DNA from: an uncultured Pelagibacteraceae bacterium
Lineage (GTDB): Bacteria > Pseudomonadota > Alphaproteobacteria > Pelagibacterales > Pelagibacteraceae
Assembly: GCA_902562875.1 (NCBI GenBank)
Contig: CACEVB010000004.1
Location: forward strand, 47,013-111,012
DNA: 64,000 nt
Direction: 5' to 3'
Position numbers and translations under genes: made by a program. Shown here piece after piece: positions 50,250 through 60,606 of the stretch. The notes under the pieces were generated by a model that worked only from the letters and a program-made list of their open reading frames with translations, was not told where the DNA came from and made no database searches. Position 1 is the first letter of the stretch. Every line of letters starts with the position of its first letter.

Positions 50250-50897
50250 ATGATAGATAAAGTTTTTCCAAAGGTTCACAGCGAGGGATATAAATTTCTC
50301 GTTATTTTTGGCGTAATAACATTAATATTTTATTTTATAAGTAACTTTTTAGGAATAATTGGATTAGTTCTAACTATTTGGTGTTATTATTTTTTTAGAG
50401 ATCCAGAGAGATGCCCTATTAACGATGAAGATTATCTTGTTAGCCCAGCAGATGGTATAGTTTTACAGGTTAAGGAAGCAAATGGACCAAAGGAATTAAA
50501 TTTAGAAAACAAAACTTTTACAAAAGTAAGCGTTTTTATGAATGTATTTGATTGTCATGTAAACAGAACGCCATGTTCAGGAAAAGTTTCAAAAATATTA
50601 TATATGCCTGGAAAATTTTTTAATGCATCTTTAGATAAAGCAAGCGAGCATAATGAAAGAAATTACTACAAAATAACAAATACAAAAGGGGAAAATATAG
50701 TTGTTGTTCAAATAGCGGGACTTATTGCTAGAAGGATTGTTTGCGAGACTAAAGAGGATACCGATTTACAACAGGGAGACAGAATAGGAATGATAAGATT
50801 TGGAAGTAGAGCAGACTTATATTTTGAAAATTATAAACCATTAGTCAAGGTTGACCAAAAAACTATTGCTGGTGAGACATTAATTGCTAAAAAATAA
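50250..50897 (+). CDS. psd: Phosphatidylserine decarboxylase proenzyme (short form)
   Basis: 'FFRDPERCPI..LVSPADGIV', 'FMNVFDCHVNRTP', 'MIRFGSRADLYF' with GS processing site. Confidence 0.94.
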   Translation: MIDKVFPKVHSEGYKFLVIFGVITLIFYFISNFLGIIGLVLTIWCYYFFRDPERCPINDEDYLVSPADGIVLQVKEANGPKELNLENKTFTKVSVFMNVFDCHVNRTPCSGKVSKILYMPGKFFNASLDKASEHNERNYYKITNTKGENIVVVQIAGLIARRIVCETKEDTDLQQGDRIGMIRFGSRADLYFENYKPLVKVDQKTIAGETLIAKK

Positions 50898-51691
50898 TGG
50901 AACCAAAAAGAAAGTTTAACATTGTAGCAGCAAAAAATACCCGAGTAATATTACCTAATATATTTACTTTAGTAGGAGTTTGCATTGGACTTTCATCAAT
51001 TAAATTTGCATTTGATGGAAACTTTCAATACTCAGTAGTTGCCATAATAGTAGCTGGAATAATTGACGGTTTAGATGGAAGAATTGCTAGATTAATAAAA
51101 GGGACTTCTAAAGTAGGTAAAGAATTAGACTCTTTAACTGATGTAATTAGTTTTGGGGTTGCACCAGCTTTTATAATGTATTTCTGGAAATTAAATGAAC
51201 TTGGTAGGATAGGTTGGTTCATATGTTTAATATATGTGGTCGCAGTTGCATTAAGATTGGCAAGATTTAATGTTAACTCGTCTGAGGAACCATTGTGGAA
51301 GGGAAATTTTTTTGAAGGGATACCATCACCTGCAGGTGGAATATTAGTTCTTATGCCTTTATTTTTCAGTTTTAGTGAACTTACACTAATAAACATTAAT
51401 TACGATTTAGTCGTACCAATATTTTTTGTAACCATATCGATATTATTAATTAGTAAATTACCAACTTACTCTTTTAAAAAAATAATTGTCCCCAGAAGTA
51501 TGAGTATATTTTTAATATTTGGTGTAGTGATTTATTTTGTATTATTACTTCTTTATACATTTAATACAATAGTTATCTCAGGTCTTATGTATCTTTTAAT
51601 GATACCAATTAGCTCTATTCATTTTATGAAAGTGAGGAATAAATTTATAACTCAATCAGGTGATATTAACGATCACGAAGATATATTGTGA
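50897..51691 (+). CDS. pssA: CDP-diacylglycerol--serine O-phosphatidyltransferase
   Basis: CDP-alcohol phosphatidyltransferase motif 'DGLDGRIARLIKGTSKVGKELDSLTDVISFG'. Confidence 0.94.
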   Translation: MEPKRKFNIVAAKNTRVILPNIFTLVGVCIGLSSIKFAFDGNFQYSVVAIIVAGIIDGLDGRIARLIKGTSKVGKELDSLTDVISFGVAPAFIMYFWKLNELGRIGWFICLIYVVAVALRLARFNVNSSEEPLWKGNFFEGIPSPAGGILVLMPLFFSFSELTLININYDLVVPIFFVTISILLISKLPTYSFKKIIVPRSMSIFLIFGVVIYFVLLLLYTFNTIVISGLMYLLMIPISSIHFMKVRNKFITQSGDINDHEDIL

Positions 51692-52605
51692 TGAATTTTA
51701 AAACAGTTGTAACTTTAGCAGATTCTACTTACTTTGAAATGTTGATAGAACTTATAGAATCTATTACTAGATTTAAAGAAAGTTCAAATGTCGATATTTG
51801 TGTTTTAGATGCCGGTCTTTCAGATAATCAATTGAGCAAATTATCAGGGAAGGTAAAAAGTGTTAAAAAGGCAGAATGGGATATCAAAGTACCAGATTAT
51901 AAAGTAAGAGGAAAGGAATGGTTAAAAAGTCAAGTCTCAAGAGCTTTTTTACCAAAATACTTTCCAAATTATGAAAAATATTTATGGATTGATTGTGATG
52001 CATGGGTTCAAGATTGGGATTGTGTGGAACTATATTTCAAAGCTTGTGACAGTGGAAAGCTTGGCATTACTCAAACAATAGGACCTGGTTATAAAATCAC
52101 TTCTAAAGTTAAATGGATATTTGGAAAATTTGCTCAAATAAAATCTCAAAATTTTAAACATGCACTAAGTTCAAATATAAATATGAATGATGCGAGGAAG
52201 CTTGCATTTGCACCTCACATAAATATTGGGACATTTTCATTAGAAAAAAATTCACCCTGTTGGGAAATATGGCAAAAAAACCTAAAAAAAACTCTTAGTG
52301 CAGGAAAAATTTTTGGATCTGAGGGTCTTGCTATAAATTTGAGCGTTTATGTTGATGGTGTTGATACTGAGTTTTTACCATTAAGTTGTAATTGGATAGC
52401 TAGTAATTTGCTACCTAAGTTTGATGAAAATAATAATTACTTCGTAGAGCCTTACTTACCAAATAATAAAATTGGCATAATGCATTTAGCGGCTGGTATT
52501 TGGGAAAATAATAAAGATATGAGAATAGATAGAAATGTTAAAATAAATATTCAATCTATTTCAAATAGCAGATTGTCAAAAAGTTTAAGGTTTCTATCTA
52601 ATTGA
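51688..52605 (+). CDS. Glycosyltransferase, GT8-like
   Basis: 'VVTLADSTYFEMLIELIESI', 'KYLWIDCDAWVQDWDCVE' (DxD), 'IMHLAAG'. Confidence 0.75.
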   Translation: MMNFKTVVTLADSTYFEMLIELIESITRFKESSNVDICVLDAGLSDNQLSKLSGKVKSVKKAEWDIKVPDYKVRGKEWLKSQVSRAFLPKYFPNYEKYLWIDCDAWVQDWDCVELYFKACDSGKLGITQTIGPGYKITSKVKWIFGKFAQIKSQNFKHALSSNINMNDARKLAFAPHINIGTFSLEKNSPCWEIWQKNLKKTLSAGKIFGSEGLAINLSVYVDGVDTEFLPLSCNWIASNLLPKFDENNNYFVEPYLPNNKIGIMHLAAGIWENNKDMRIDRNVKINIQSISNSRLSKSLRFLSN

Positions 52606-53216
52606 AAAAAAATAGGATCTCAAAAAATTGGATTAACAAGCAAAGAAGAGATATTTACGTACGGCAATCCAAAATCGAGGGATATAGATCTAGAGCAGTT
52701 TATAAACTTAAAGAAATAAACGATAAATTTAAAATATTAAGAAATGGTCAATTAATAGTGGACCTTGGAGGAGCTCCAGGAAGTTGGTCTCAATATATAT
52801 CTTCAACACTAAAAAATACAAGATTATTATCAATTGACCTTCTAGAAATTCAAGAAATTAAAAATGTAAAGTTAATCAAAGGAGATTTTACTGATGATGT
52901 TTATAAACAAAAAATTAAATCATTTTTTAATACAAAAATAGATTTAGTAATTTCTGATATGGCAGTAAATACGACAGGAAATAAAAATCTAGATGCAATT
53001 GTTACTGGAGAGTTGGCAATGGAGTCAATTGAATTTGCAAAAGAAATGTTAAAAAAAAATGGTCAATTTGTCACAAAAATATTTATGGGGTCCTCATTTA
53101 ACGAAGTAGTATCTAAATCTAAAAAATACTTTAGAGAAACAAGTGTTTTTAAACCACCATCTAGCAGAAAAGATTCTAAAGAAACTTTCCTAATATCAAA
53201 ATTTTTAAGATTGTAA
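52602..53216 (+). CDS. rlmE: 23S rRNA (uridine-2'-O-)-methyltransferase RlmE (FtsJ)
   Basis: 'SRAVYKLKEINDKF', 'VDLGGAPGSWSQY', 'DLVISDMAVNTTGN'. Confidence 0.94.
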   Translation: MKKNRISKNWINKQRRDIYVRQSKIEGYRSRAVYKLKEINDKFKILRNGQLIVDLGGAPGSWSQYISSTLKNTRLLSIDLLEIQEIKNVKLIKGDFTDDVYKQKIKSFFNTKIDLVISDMAVNTTGNKNLDAIVTGELAMESIEFAKEMLKKNGQFVTKIFMGSSFNEVVSKSKKYFRETSVFKPPSSRKDSKETFLISKFLRL

Positions 53217-53252
53217 GTCTTTTAATTTTTATAGAATCATATATATAAGGAC

Positions 53253-54317
53253 ATGGGCCCTATAAATGAAGCATTAACATTCGATGATGTAACCCTAACA
53301 CCTAAGTATTCATCTGTCTTACCATCAGATGTACAAACAGAAACTTCTCTTACAAGCAATTTACAACTTAAAATACCATTAATCACGTCTGCTATGGACA
53401 CCGTTACAGAATCAAAAATGGCAATAGCGATTGCAAAAGCTGGAGGAATTGGAGTTATTCATAGAAATTTATCAATAAAAAAACAAGTTATTGAAATCAA
53501 AAAGGTAAAATCATTGAAGTTAAAAGTTGGGGCAGCAGTCGGCGCGGGAACTAATGAATTCGAAAGAGCTAAAGAGATTTTAAAATGTAAAATTGATTTA
53601 ATCGTTGTAGACACTGCACATGGTCATACAAAAAAAGTGGGAGATATAATCAAAAAAATTAGTAAAATTAAACCAAGATCAGTTTCTCTTTGTGCAGGAA
53701 ATGTTGCTACTGCAGATGCAGCAAAGTTTTTAATTAAATTAGGAGTAGATATTATAAAGGTTGGTATTGGCCCAGGGTCAATTTGCACAACGAGATTAGT
53801 CGCTGGTATTGGGGTACCGCAACTTAGTGCAATTTTAAATGTAAGAAACGGGATAAAAAGTAAGAAAGTAAGTATTATCGCCGATGGTGGAATAAAATTT
53901 TCTGGGGATATAGCAAAAGCTTTAGCAGCAGGTGCAGATGCTGTAATGATAGGCTCATTATTTGCTGGGACAGACGAGGCGCCGGGAAAAATAATAAGAA
54001 GAGGAGGTAAGTTGTTTAAAAGTTTTAGAGGCATGGGATCTATTGGTGCGATGAACAGGGGGTCAGCAGATAGATATTATCAATTAAAACAAAAAGATAA
54101 ATCAAAGTATGTCCCAGAGGGAGTTGAAGGATTTGTAAAATATAAAGGTAAAGTAGATAAAATATTTTATCAGTTGATAGGTGGATTAAAGTCTTCAATG
54201 GGATATCTTGGGGCAAAAAAAATAAACGTTTTAAAACAAAATCCAAAATTTGTTAAAATAACAAAAGCAGGATTTTACGAAAGTATGGTACATAACATTG
54301 ATGAAATTAAAAAATAA
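53253..54317 (+). CDS. guaB: IMP dehydrogenase lacking the CBS/Bateman module
   Basis: 'LTFDDVTLTPKYSSVLP', 'GIGPGSICTTRLVAGIGVPQL', 'ADGGIKFSGDIAKALAAGADAVMIG'; only 354 aa, no CBS segment between 'GVIHRNLSI' and 'VGAAVGAG'. Confidence 0.95.
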   Translation: MGPINEALTFDDVTLTPKYSSVLPSDVQTETSLTSNLQLKIPLITSAMDTVTESKMAIAIAKAGGIGVIHRNLSIKKQVIEIKKVKSLKLKVGAAVGAGTNEFERAKEILKCKIDLIVVDTAHGHTKKVGDIIKKISKIKPRSVSLCAGNVATADAAKFLIKLGVDIIKVGIGPGSICTTRLVAGIGVPQLSAILNVRNGIKSKKVSIIADGGIKFSGDIAKALAAGADAVMIGSLFAGTDEAPGKIIRRGGKLFKSFRGMGSIGAMNRGSADRYYQLKQKDKSKYVPEGVEGFVKYKGKVDKIFYQLIGGLKSSMGYLGAKKINVLKQNPKFVKITKAGFYESMVHNIDEIKK

Positions 54318-54732
54318 ATTTTTTGTAACAATTTTTTTATTAATATTTACAAGCACATTTGCGTCAGAAAATTTTTTCGATAATGCACAAAATTTATATA
54401 AAAAAAAAGAATATGAAAAATCAAAATTTCTATTTCAGAGAAATTTGGTATTTAATCCAAAAGATGCAAAATCATATTTATATTTAGCTAAAATTTACGA
54501 AATGGAGGAAAATGAAAAAGAAACAGAAAAAAATTTAAATACAACTTTATTACTAGATCCGGATAATGAGGAAGCAATGTATATGATAATAGATATAGAA
54601 CTTAAAAGATCTAATTTTTCGAAAGTTATGGAGTTACAATCTAATTTTGAAAAAATATGTACAAACTTATGTGAAAAAATAGCTTCAATCAAAAAAAGAT
54701 TGAAAAATTTTGACACGTCAAATGAGTCTTAA
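54301..54732 (+). CDS. Small exported TPR-repeat protein
   Basis: Signal peptide '[25 protein letters not shown]', TPR-like helices; lies between guaB and guaA. Confidence 0.65.
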   Translation: MKLKNKFFVTIFLLIFTSTFASENFFDNAQNLYKKKEYEKSKFLFQRNLVFNPKDAKSYLYLAKIYEMEENEKETEKNLNTTLLLDPDNEEAMYMIIDIELKRSNFSKVMELQSNFEKICTNLCEKIASIKKRLKNFDTSNES

Positions 54733-56269
54733 AAAAATACTAATAATAGATTTTGGTTCACAGTTTACACAATTGATTGCGAGGAGAGTTCGTGAACTTG
54801 GAGTTTATTCTGAAATTATAAGTCACAAAAAAAAAATTAATTTTAGCAAAAACGATGTAAAAGGTATAATTTTGTCGGGGGGTCCTTTAAACGTTTATCA
54901 AACTAAAAAGGTCAGTTTCGACAAAAAAATATTAAATCAAGATATACCAATATTAGGAATCTGCTTTGGACATCAAATAATTTCAAAAGAATTAGGCGGA
55001 AAAGTAAAACAGTCTAAATTGAGAGAATTTGGTTTAGTAAATATAAAAAAAAATAAAGACAGTCCTCTCATTAGAGATTTTTTTAATAAAAATGGGAAAA
55101 ATAATGTTTGGATGAGTCATTCAGATCAAGTAACAAAATTACCAAAAAACTTTGAAAAAGTTGCCTCAAGTACAAATTCCAAATTTTGCATAATTCAGAA
55201 TAAATATAAGAAATGTTATGGTATCCAATTTCATCCCGAGGTAACACATACACATAATGGTATAAAGTTAATAAAAAATTTTTTGTTTTCTATTTGTAAG
55301 TCAAAAAAAAATTGGTCTTCAAATAAACAAAAAGAAAAAATAATTGATGATATTAAAAAACAAGTAGGGAACTCTAAAGTTATTTGTGCATTATCTGGAG
55401 GCGTAGATAGCAGTGTAGTTGCAAAAATTATACATAAGGCTATCGGTAATAATTTAACATGTATATTTGTTAATACTGGTTTATTAAGAAAAAATGAGGA
55501 AATTCAAGTAATAAAAACTTTTAAACAAAAATTAAAAATTAAACTTATATACGTTAACGCTAAAGATGTATTCATCAAAAAATTAAAAAAAGTAAATGAT
55601 CCTGAAAAAAAAAGAAAAATAATTGGAAATTTATTTATAAAAATTTTCGAAAAATATTCAAAAAAAATATCAAATATCAAATATTTAGCACAAGGAACTT
55701 TGTATCCTGATTTAATAGAAAGTAAATCAGTTACAGGAAGCCAAACATCTAAAATTAAATCTCATCACAATGTTGGAGGTCTTCCAAAAAAAATGAAATT
55801 AAAATTAGTGGAACCAGTAAAATTTTTGTTTAAGGATGAGGTTAGAAAACTTGGTAAAGAACTTGGTTTAGATAAAGAAATATTAAATAGGCATCCATTT
55901 CCTGGTCCTGGGCTCGCAATTAGAATTCCCGGTGATGTAAACGAATATAAAATTAATATTTTAAAAGAGGCAGATAATATTTTCATTAAAAGTTTGTATA
56001 AATATAATCTTTATCATAAAATTTGGCAGGCCTATGCAGCTCTCTTACCAGTAAAAACTGTTGGTGTGATGGGAGATAACAGAACCTATGAATACATATG
56101 TTTACTTAGAGCAATTACTTCCGAGGATGGTATGACAGCAGATTTTTTTAATTTTAAAAAAGATTTTATCCAAGATGTATCTAATAAAATTGTAAATAAC
56201 ATAAAAGGTATTAATAGAGTAGTCTATGATGTAACATCCAAACCACCTAGTACTATCGAATTAGAGTAG
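54722..56269 (+). CDS. guaA: GMP synthase (glutamine-hydrolysing)
   Basis: '[23 protein letters not shown]', 'GICFGHQII', '[10 protein letters not shown]', '[10 protein letters not shown]'. Start at 'MSLKKIL' (54722). Confidence 0.97.
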   Translation: MSLKKILIIDFGSQFTQLIARRVRELGVYSEIISHKKKINFSKNDVKGIILSGGPLNVYQTKKVSFDKKILNQDIPILGICFGHQIISKELGGKVKQSKLREFGLVNIKKNKDSPLIRDFFNKNGKNNVWMSHSDQVTKLPKNFEKVASSTNSKFCIIQNKYKKCYGIQFHPEVTHTHNGIKLIKNFLFSICKSKKNWSSNKQKEKIIDDIKKQVGNSKVICALSGGVDSSVVAKIIHKAIGNNLTCIFVNTGLLRKNEEIQVIKTFKQKLKIKLIYVNAKDVFIKKLKKVNDPEKKRKIIGNLFIKIFEKYSKKISNIKYLAQGTLYPDLIESKSVTGSQTSKIKSHHNVGGLPKKMKLKLVEPVKFLFKDEVRKLGKELGLDKEILNRHPFPGPGLAIRIPGDVNEYKINILKEADNIFIKSLYKYNLYHKIWQAYAALLPVKTVGVMGDNRTYEYICLLRAITSEDGMTADFFNFKKDFIQDVSNKIVNNIKGINRVVYDVTSKPPSTIELE

Positions 56270-56277
56270 ATAATAGA

Positions 56278-57054
56278 ATGAACGAAAAGATAAATGATAT
56301 AATAGCAAAAAAAAATAAATCAAAAATTGTTTCTTTAACGGCTTACTCAAAAAATATAGCGCAGATAATTGATAAATATGTGGATATGATATTAGTTGGT
56401 GATTCTGTTGCATCAGTCCTTTATAATTATAATACAACAAGAAAAATCTCACTTGAAACTATGATCGAACATGCAAAAAGTGTAAGGATGGGCGTAAATA
56501 AAAGTCTTTTGGTTTTTGATATGCCATATAATACTTACAGGGACAAAAAAATTGCGTTAATTAATGCCAAAAAAATAATTAAAAAAACAAAATCAGATGC
56601 AGTAAAACTCGAGGGCGGTTCTAAAATTAAAGATGTAGTGAAACACTTAATAAAAAATAAAATTCCTGTTTTAGGACATTTAGGTATTATGCCTCAATCG
56701 GTAAGAGGTAAATTTAAATCAAAAGGTAAAACAGATCGTGAAAGAACAAGAATTTTAAAAGACGCCAAAGTATTAGAGAAACTGGGTGTTTTTGCTATTG
56801 TTTTAGAGTGTATAGAAAAATCTCTAGCAAAAAAAATAACTAATGAAATTAAAATTCCTACAATTGGAATAGGATCTTCTGTTCATTGTGATGGTCAAAT
56901 TTTAGTAACCGATGACCTTATTGGTTTAACAAATTCTAAAATAAAATTTGTTAAAAAATATATTAATATCTCTAATAGTATTGCAACTGCAGTTAAAAAA
57001 TTCAAACAAGAAGTTAAATTAAAAAAATATCCTACTAAAAAATATTCTTATTAA
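56278..57054 (+). CDS. panB: 3-methyl-2-oxobutanoate hydroxymethyltransferase
   Basis: 'LVGDSVASVLYNYNTT', 'AVKLEGGSKIKDVVKHLIKNKIPVLGHLGIMPQSV', 'IGIGSSVHCDGQILVTDDLIGL'. Confidence 0.95.
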   Translation: MNEKINDIIAKKNKSKIVSLTAYSKNIAQIIDKYVDMILVGDSVASVLYNYNTTRKISLETMIEHAKSVRMGVNKSLLVFDMPYNTYRDKKIALINAKKIIKKTKSDAVKLEGGSKIKDVVKHLIKNKIPVLGHLGIMPQSVRGKFKSKGKTDRERTRILKDAKVLEKLGVFAIVLECIEKSLAKKITNEIKIPTIGIGSSVHCDGQILVTDDLIGLTNSKIKFVKKYINISNSIATAVKKFKQEVKLKKYPTKKYSY

Positions 57055-57671
57055 AAATATTTTTTAAATTGCTCATTAATTTGCAGTATCTCCAGGTCTA
57101 CTAAACCGCCAATAATTAATTGAATAGCAACCAAAAGAATAAATGCTAAACCAATGTAAGCTATCCAAATATGTTTCTGAATGTAATTTGCCAAATATGT
57201 TGCTCCTGCTCCAGTTAATATCACTGATAACACCAAACCATATATCATAAGCCCGATATTTCCTTTTGCTGCTCCAACTACACCGATAACGTTATCAAAA
57301 CTTATTGTAATATCTGCAAATAATACTTTATAAATACTCTGTATGTATGACGTATATACAGGCTCTTGAGATTTTTTTTTAGGAGATTTTACTTTTTTAA
57401 TTTCTAACAAGTCTTTTCTAAGATCATTAACTATCCAAATTAAAGCTAAACCTCCTAGAATTTTAATAAAATAATATTTATATAAATACGTAGCAAATAT
57501 AGCAAACAACACTTTGAATACCAATGCGCCGGCAACACCCCATAATATGATTTGTTTTCTGTATTTTGGAATGAAGTTTGCAGCTATTAAACCAATAATT
57601 ATTGCATTATCTGCAGCAAGAATAATATCAATAAAAGTTATTTGTAAAAGTATAAGAGATTGTTCTATCAA
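57051..57671 (-). CDS. TerC-family integral membrane protein
   Basis: 'FIDIILAADNAIIIGLIA', 'ADITISFDNVIGVVGAAKGN'. Confidence 0.9.
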   Translation of the reverse strand: MIEQSLILLQITFIDIILAADNAIIIGLIAANFIPKYRKQIILWGVAGALVFKVLFAIFATYLYKYYFIKILGGLALIWIVNDLRKDLLEIKKVKSPKKKSQEPVYTSYIQSIYKVLFADITISFDNVIGVVGAAKGNIGLMIYGLVLSVILTGAGATYLANYIQKHIWIAYIGLAFILLVAIQLIIGGLVDLEILQINEQFKKYF

Positions 57672-57716
57672 GTTAATTTAATAATAATAGATTTTTTTAA
57701 AAATTCAATGTTTCAC

Positions 57717-58199
57717 CTAATATTTAGATTTTGTTTTTCCATCTATAATATCTTTTAGCAATGTATATTCTTTACATTCACAACCGTCTAAAACAGCCAA
57801 TCTTTCTTTAGCTTTATCAATTTGGTTTGTTGTTACATACAGCTCGCCCATATATTGATTTATCCTTATGTGATAGGGGCTAATTTCTAAACCTTTAGTA
57901 TAAAATATTTCCGCATTTTCAAAATCACCTAATTTTCGGGATGTGAAACCTAAATAATTTAGAGTGTCTGCTTTACCAGGCTTTTCTTTATTCGACTTTA
58001 CAAGTAATTTAAAAGCTTTTTTATATCTGTTATCTGCTTTTTTTGTTTTTCCGTCAGCTTCATATTTTTTTGCTGATTTAATTAATTTCACAGCCTTATC
58101 ATAATTACTTTTAGTAGAACTACTGTCTCCACCGGCTGCAAAAGATAGATTTCCAAAAACTAGAGTAAATACTAAAGTTATTAATATTTTTTTTATCAT
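57717..58199 (-). CDS. Exported TPR-repeat protein
   Basis: Signal peptide; 'DTLNYLGFTSRKLGDFENAEIFYTKGLEISPYHIRINQYMGELYV'. Confidence 0.75.
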   Translation of the reverse strand: MIKKILITLVFTLVFGNLSFAAGGDSSSTKSNYDKAVKLIKSAKKYEADGKTKKADNRYKKAFKLLVKSNKEKPGKADTLNYLGFTSRKLGDFENAEIFYTKGLEISPYHIRINQYMGELYVTTNQIDKAKERLAVLDGCECKEYTLLKDIIDGKTKSKY

Positions 58200-58969
58200 A
58201 AAAATTTTTTCAATTTATTTAAAGGTTTTAATTCAAAACCATTATTAACTAAATTACTTTTAATAATTTTTGCAGTTTCTAATGATCTAAATGTATCACC
58301 ATGTATGCAAATCGAGTCTATTTTACAAGGTATTTGCTTTCCGCTGAGACATCTTAACGCCTGATTTTTAACCATAAACAAAACATGCTCTTTAGCAACC
58401 TCTGGATCAGTTATTACTGCATTAATTTCTTTTCTAGACACTAAATTTCCATTATCCAAATAGTTCCTATCTGCAAATATCTCAGAAGCTACTTTTAAAC
58501 CATGTTTGTTAGCTGAGATTTCCATTTTAGAACCAGTTGGTACTAAATAAATAAGCTCTTTATCTATTTCATTAATTGTCTTAGATATTATGTTGGAAAG
58601 TTCAATATCTTCACATGCCATATTATTTAAGGCTCCATGCGGTTTAATATGAGTAACTTTTTGATTTTTTTCATCAGCAATTTTTTGCAGTATATAAAAT
58701 TGATCTTTTATTAATTTTTTAATTTCGATTGCTGGTAAATTCATTCTTTTTCGACCAAAATTTTCTAGATCTTTAAAAGACGGATGTGCTCCAAAACTCA
58801 CTCCATTTTTAATAGATATACTTATAACTTCTCTCATGGTACTTTCATCTCCAGCATGATATCCGCATGCAATACTTGCTGTATTTACAATATCTAATAA
58901 ATCAGGATCGTTTTTGTTAGAGTGATGCTTTGATTTTTCACCTAAGTCACAATTGATGTTAATTTCCAT
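58196..58969 (-). CDS. pxpA: 5-oxoprolinase subunit A (LamB/YcsF family)
   Basis: 'ININCDLGEKSKHH', 'ANTASIACGYHAGD'-like 'NTASIACGYHAGDESTM', 'SICIHGDT'. Confidence 0.93.
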   Translation of the reverse strand: MEININCDLGEKSKHHSNKNDPDLLDIVNTASIACGYHAGDESTMREVISISIKNGVSFGAHPSFKDLENFGRKRMNLPAIEIKKLIKDQFYILQKIADEKNQKVTHIKPHGALNNMACEDIELSNIISKTINEIDKELIYLVPTGSKMEISANKHGLKVASEIFADRNYLDNGNLVSRKEINAVITDPEVAKEHVLFMVKNQALRCLSGKQIPCKIDSICIHGDTFRSLETAKIIKSNLVNNGFELKPLNKLKKFL

Positions 58970-58994
58970 ATCTACATGCTAAATATATCACTAT

Positions 58995-59669
58995 ATGATT
59001 AAAAATATATCAAATCTTGGAGATGCTGCTATATATTGCGATTTTGGTTCTGAGGTAAATAAAGAAATTAATCATGAAGTTATAAAATATTTTAAAACTT
59101 TGACATCAAAAAATATAAATGGAATAACAAATTTAGCACCATCTTATAACAAACTAATTATTACATTTGATTTAGATGTCATTAATTATAAAGAATTAGT
59201 TGAAAAAATAATTAATTTGAAAGCAGATGAAATTAATGAGACAGCTTCAAAGAAGAAAATAATTCCAATATGTATCGATGAAGAATTTGCTTTAGATATA
59301 GAACGTGTTTCAAAAAATACAAATTTAAATATAAAAGAAATTTATAAACATATATTAAATAAAGATTTTTATTGTTATATGACAGGGTTTGTAGCTGGAA
59401 TGCCCTTTTTAGGAGATACAAATAAAAATATTAGGTTAAAAAGATTAGAAACTCCAAGAGTGAAAGTACCAAAAGGTTCAGTAGGGATAACAGAACAATT
59501 TTGTAATATTTATACATATGAAAGCCCTGGTGGTTGGAATATTATTGGTAATACCCCTTTAAAAGTATTTGATAAGAATAAAGAAGAAAATCCTATTTTA
59601 ATTAAACCGGGAGATAGTGTTCAATTTTATGAGATTACTAAAAACGAATTTTATAAAATAAAGGAATAA
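58995..59669 (+). CDS. pxpB: 5-oxoprolinase subunit B (KipI-like)
   Basis: 'FYCYMTGFVAGMPFLGDTNKNI', 'RVKVPKGSVGITEQFCNIYTYESPGGWNIIGNTPLKVFD'. Confidence 0.92.
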   Translation: MIKNISNLGDAAIYCDFGSEVNKEINHEVIKYFKTLTSKNINGITNLAPSYNKLIITFDLDVINYKELVEKIINLKADEINETASKKKIIPICIDEEFALDIERVSKNTNLNIKEIYKHILNKDFYCYMTGFVAGMPFLGDTNKNIRLKRLETPRVKVPKGSVGITEQFCNIYTYESPGGWNIIGNTPLKVFDKNKEENPILIKPGDSVQFYEITKNEFYKIKE

Positions 59670-59670
59670 A

Positions 59671-60606
59671 ATGAGTATAGAGGTAATAAGACCGGGAATA
59701 AACACAACTTTTCAAGATAGGGGAAGATCAAACCTTTATCATCTAGGAATTCCATTTAGTGGAGCAATGGATACAAGGAATTTGCTAATTACAAATAAAT
59801 TGGTTGGTAATGATAAAAACGATGCAGTTATTGAATTTGCACTCCAAGGACCAAAACTTAAAGTAAAACAAAATAATATAAATTGCGTAGTGACAGGTAA
59901 TGTGAGTTTTACATTTAAAAAAAACTCTAAAATTTATAATGGCGAATGTTACAAAACGTTTGATTTAAATAATAACGATGAGATCGATATTATTTCAACA
60001 AATAATTCAATGTATGGATATTTCTCAATATCAGGAGGTTTTAAAATAGAAAAAAAATGGAATAGTTATTCCACTCATTTGAGATCAAAAGTAGGACCAA
60101 ATAAAGGAGATAAAATTGTCGAAAATGATATTTTGCAATTAAATAAAAACGTAAAACCTATTATTAAAAAAAGCATTGATTACTCAAATAGCAAAATTGA
60201 ATTCATAAGAGTTATTAAAGGAACAAACTTTGATTATTTTTCAAAGGAGTCTCAAAAATCTTTTTTTGAAAGCCAATATCAAGTTACAAATTTGACTGAT
60301 AGAATGGGAATGAGATTAGATGGTAATAAATTAAATAACATAAAAAGTGAAAATATTAAATCTGAAGGTCTAATTAAAGGTGTAATTCAAGTCCCACCAG
60401 ATGGTAAGCCCATAATAATGCTCTCTGATCATGGCACAATAGGCGGTTACCCAAAAATTGGTGTAATTATAAGTGCTGATTATGATAAAATAGTTCAATT
60501 ACCCCCAATGTCAAAAATTAAGTTTAAAATGATTGATGTTACAAGTGCTGAAAAATTATTTAAACTTTATTCTATGGAAACCAAAAATATTCTAAATCAA
60601 ATATGA
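59671..60606 (+). CDS. pxpC: 5-oxoprolinase subunit C (KipA-like, biotin-dependent carboxyltransferase fold)
   Basis: 'VIRPGINTTFQDRGRSNLYHLGIPFSGAMD', 'TDRMGMRLDG', 'PPDGKPIIMLSDHGTIGGYPKIGVII'. Confidence 0.93.
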   Translation: MSIEVIRPGINTTFQDRGRSNLYHLGIPFSGAMDTRNLLITNKLVGNDKNDAVIEFALQGPKLKVKQNNINCVVTGNVSFTFKKNSKIYNGECYKTFDLNNNDEIDIISTNNSMYGYFSISGGFKIEKKWNSYSTHLRSKVGPNKGDKIVENDILQLNKNVKPIIKKSIDYSNSKIEFIRVIKGTNFDYFSKESQKSFFESQYQVTNLTDRMGMRLDGNKLNNIKSENIKSEGLIKGVIQVPPDGKPIIMLSDHGTIGGYPKIGVIISADYDKIVQLPPMSKIKFKMIDVTSAEKLFKLYSMETKNILNQI

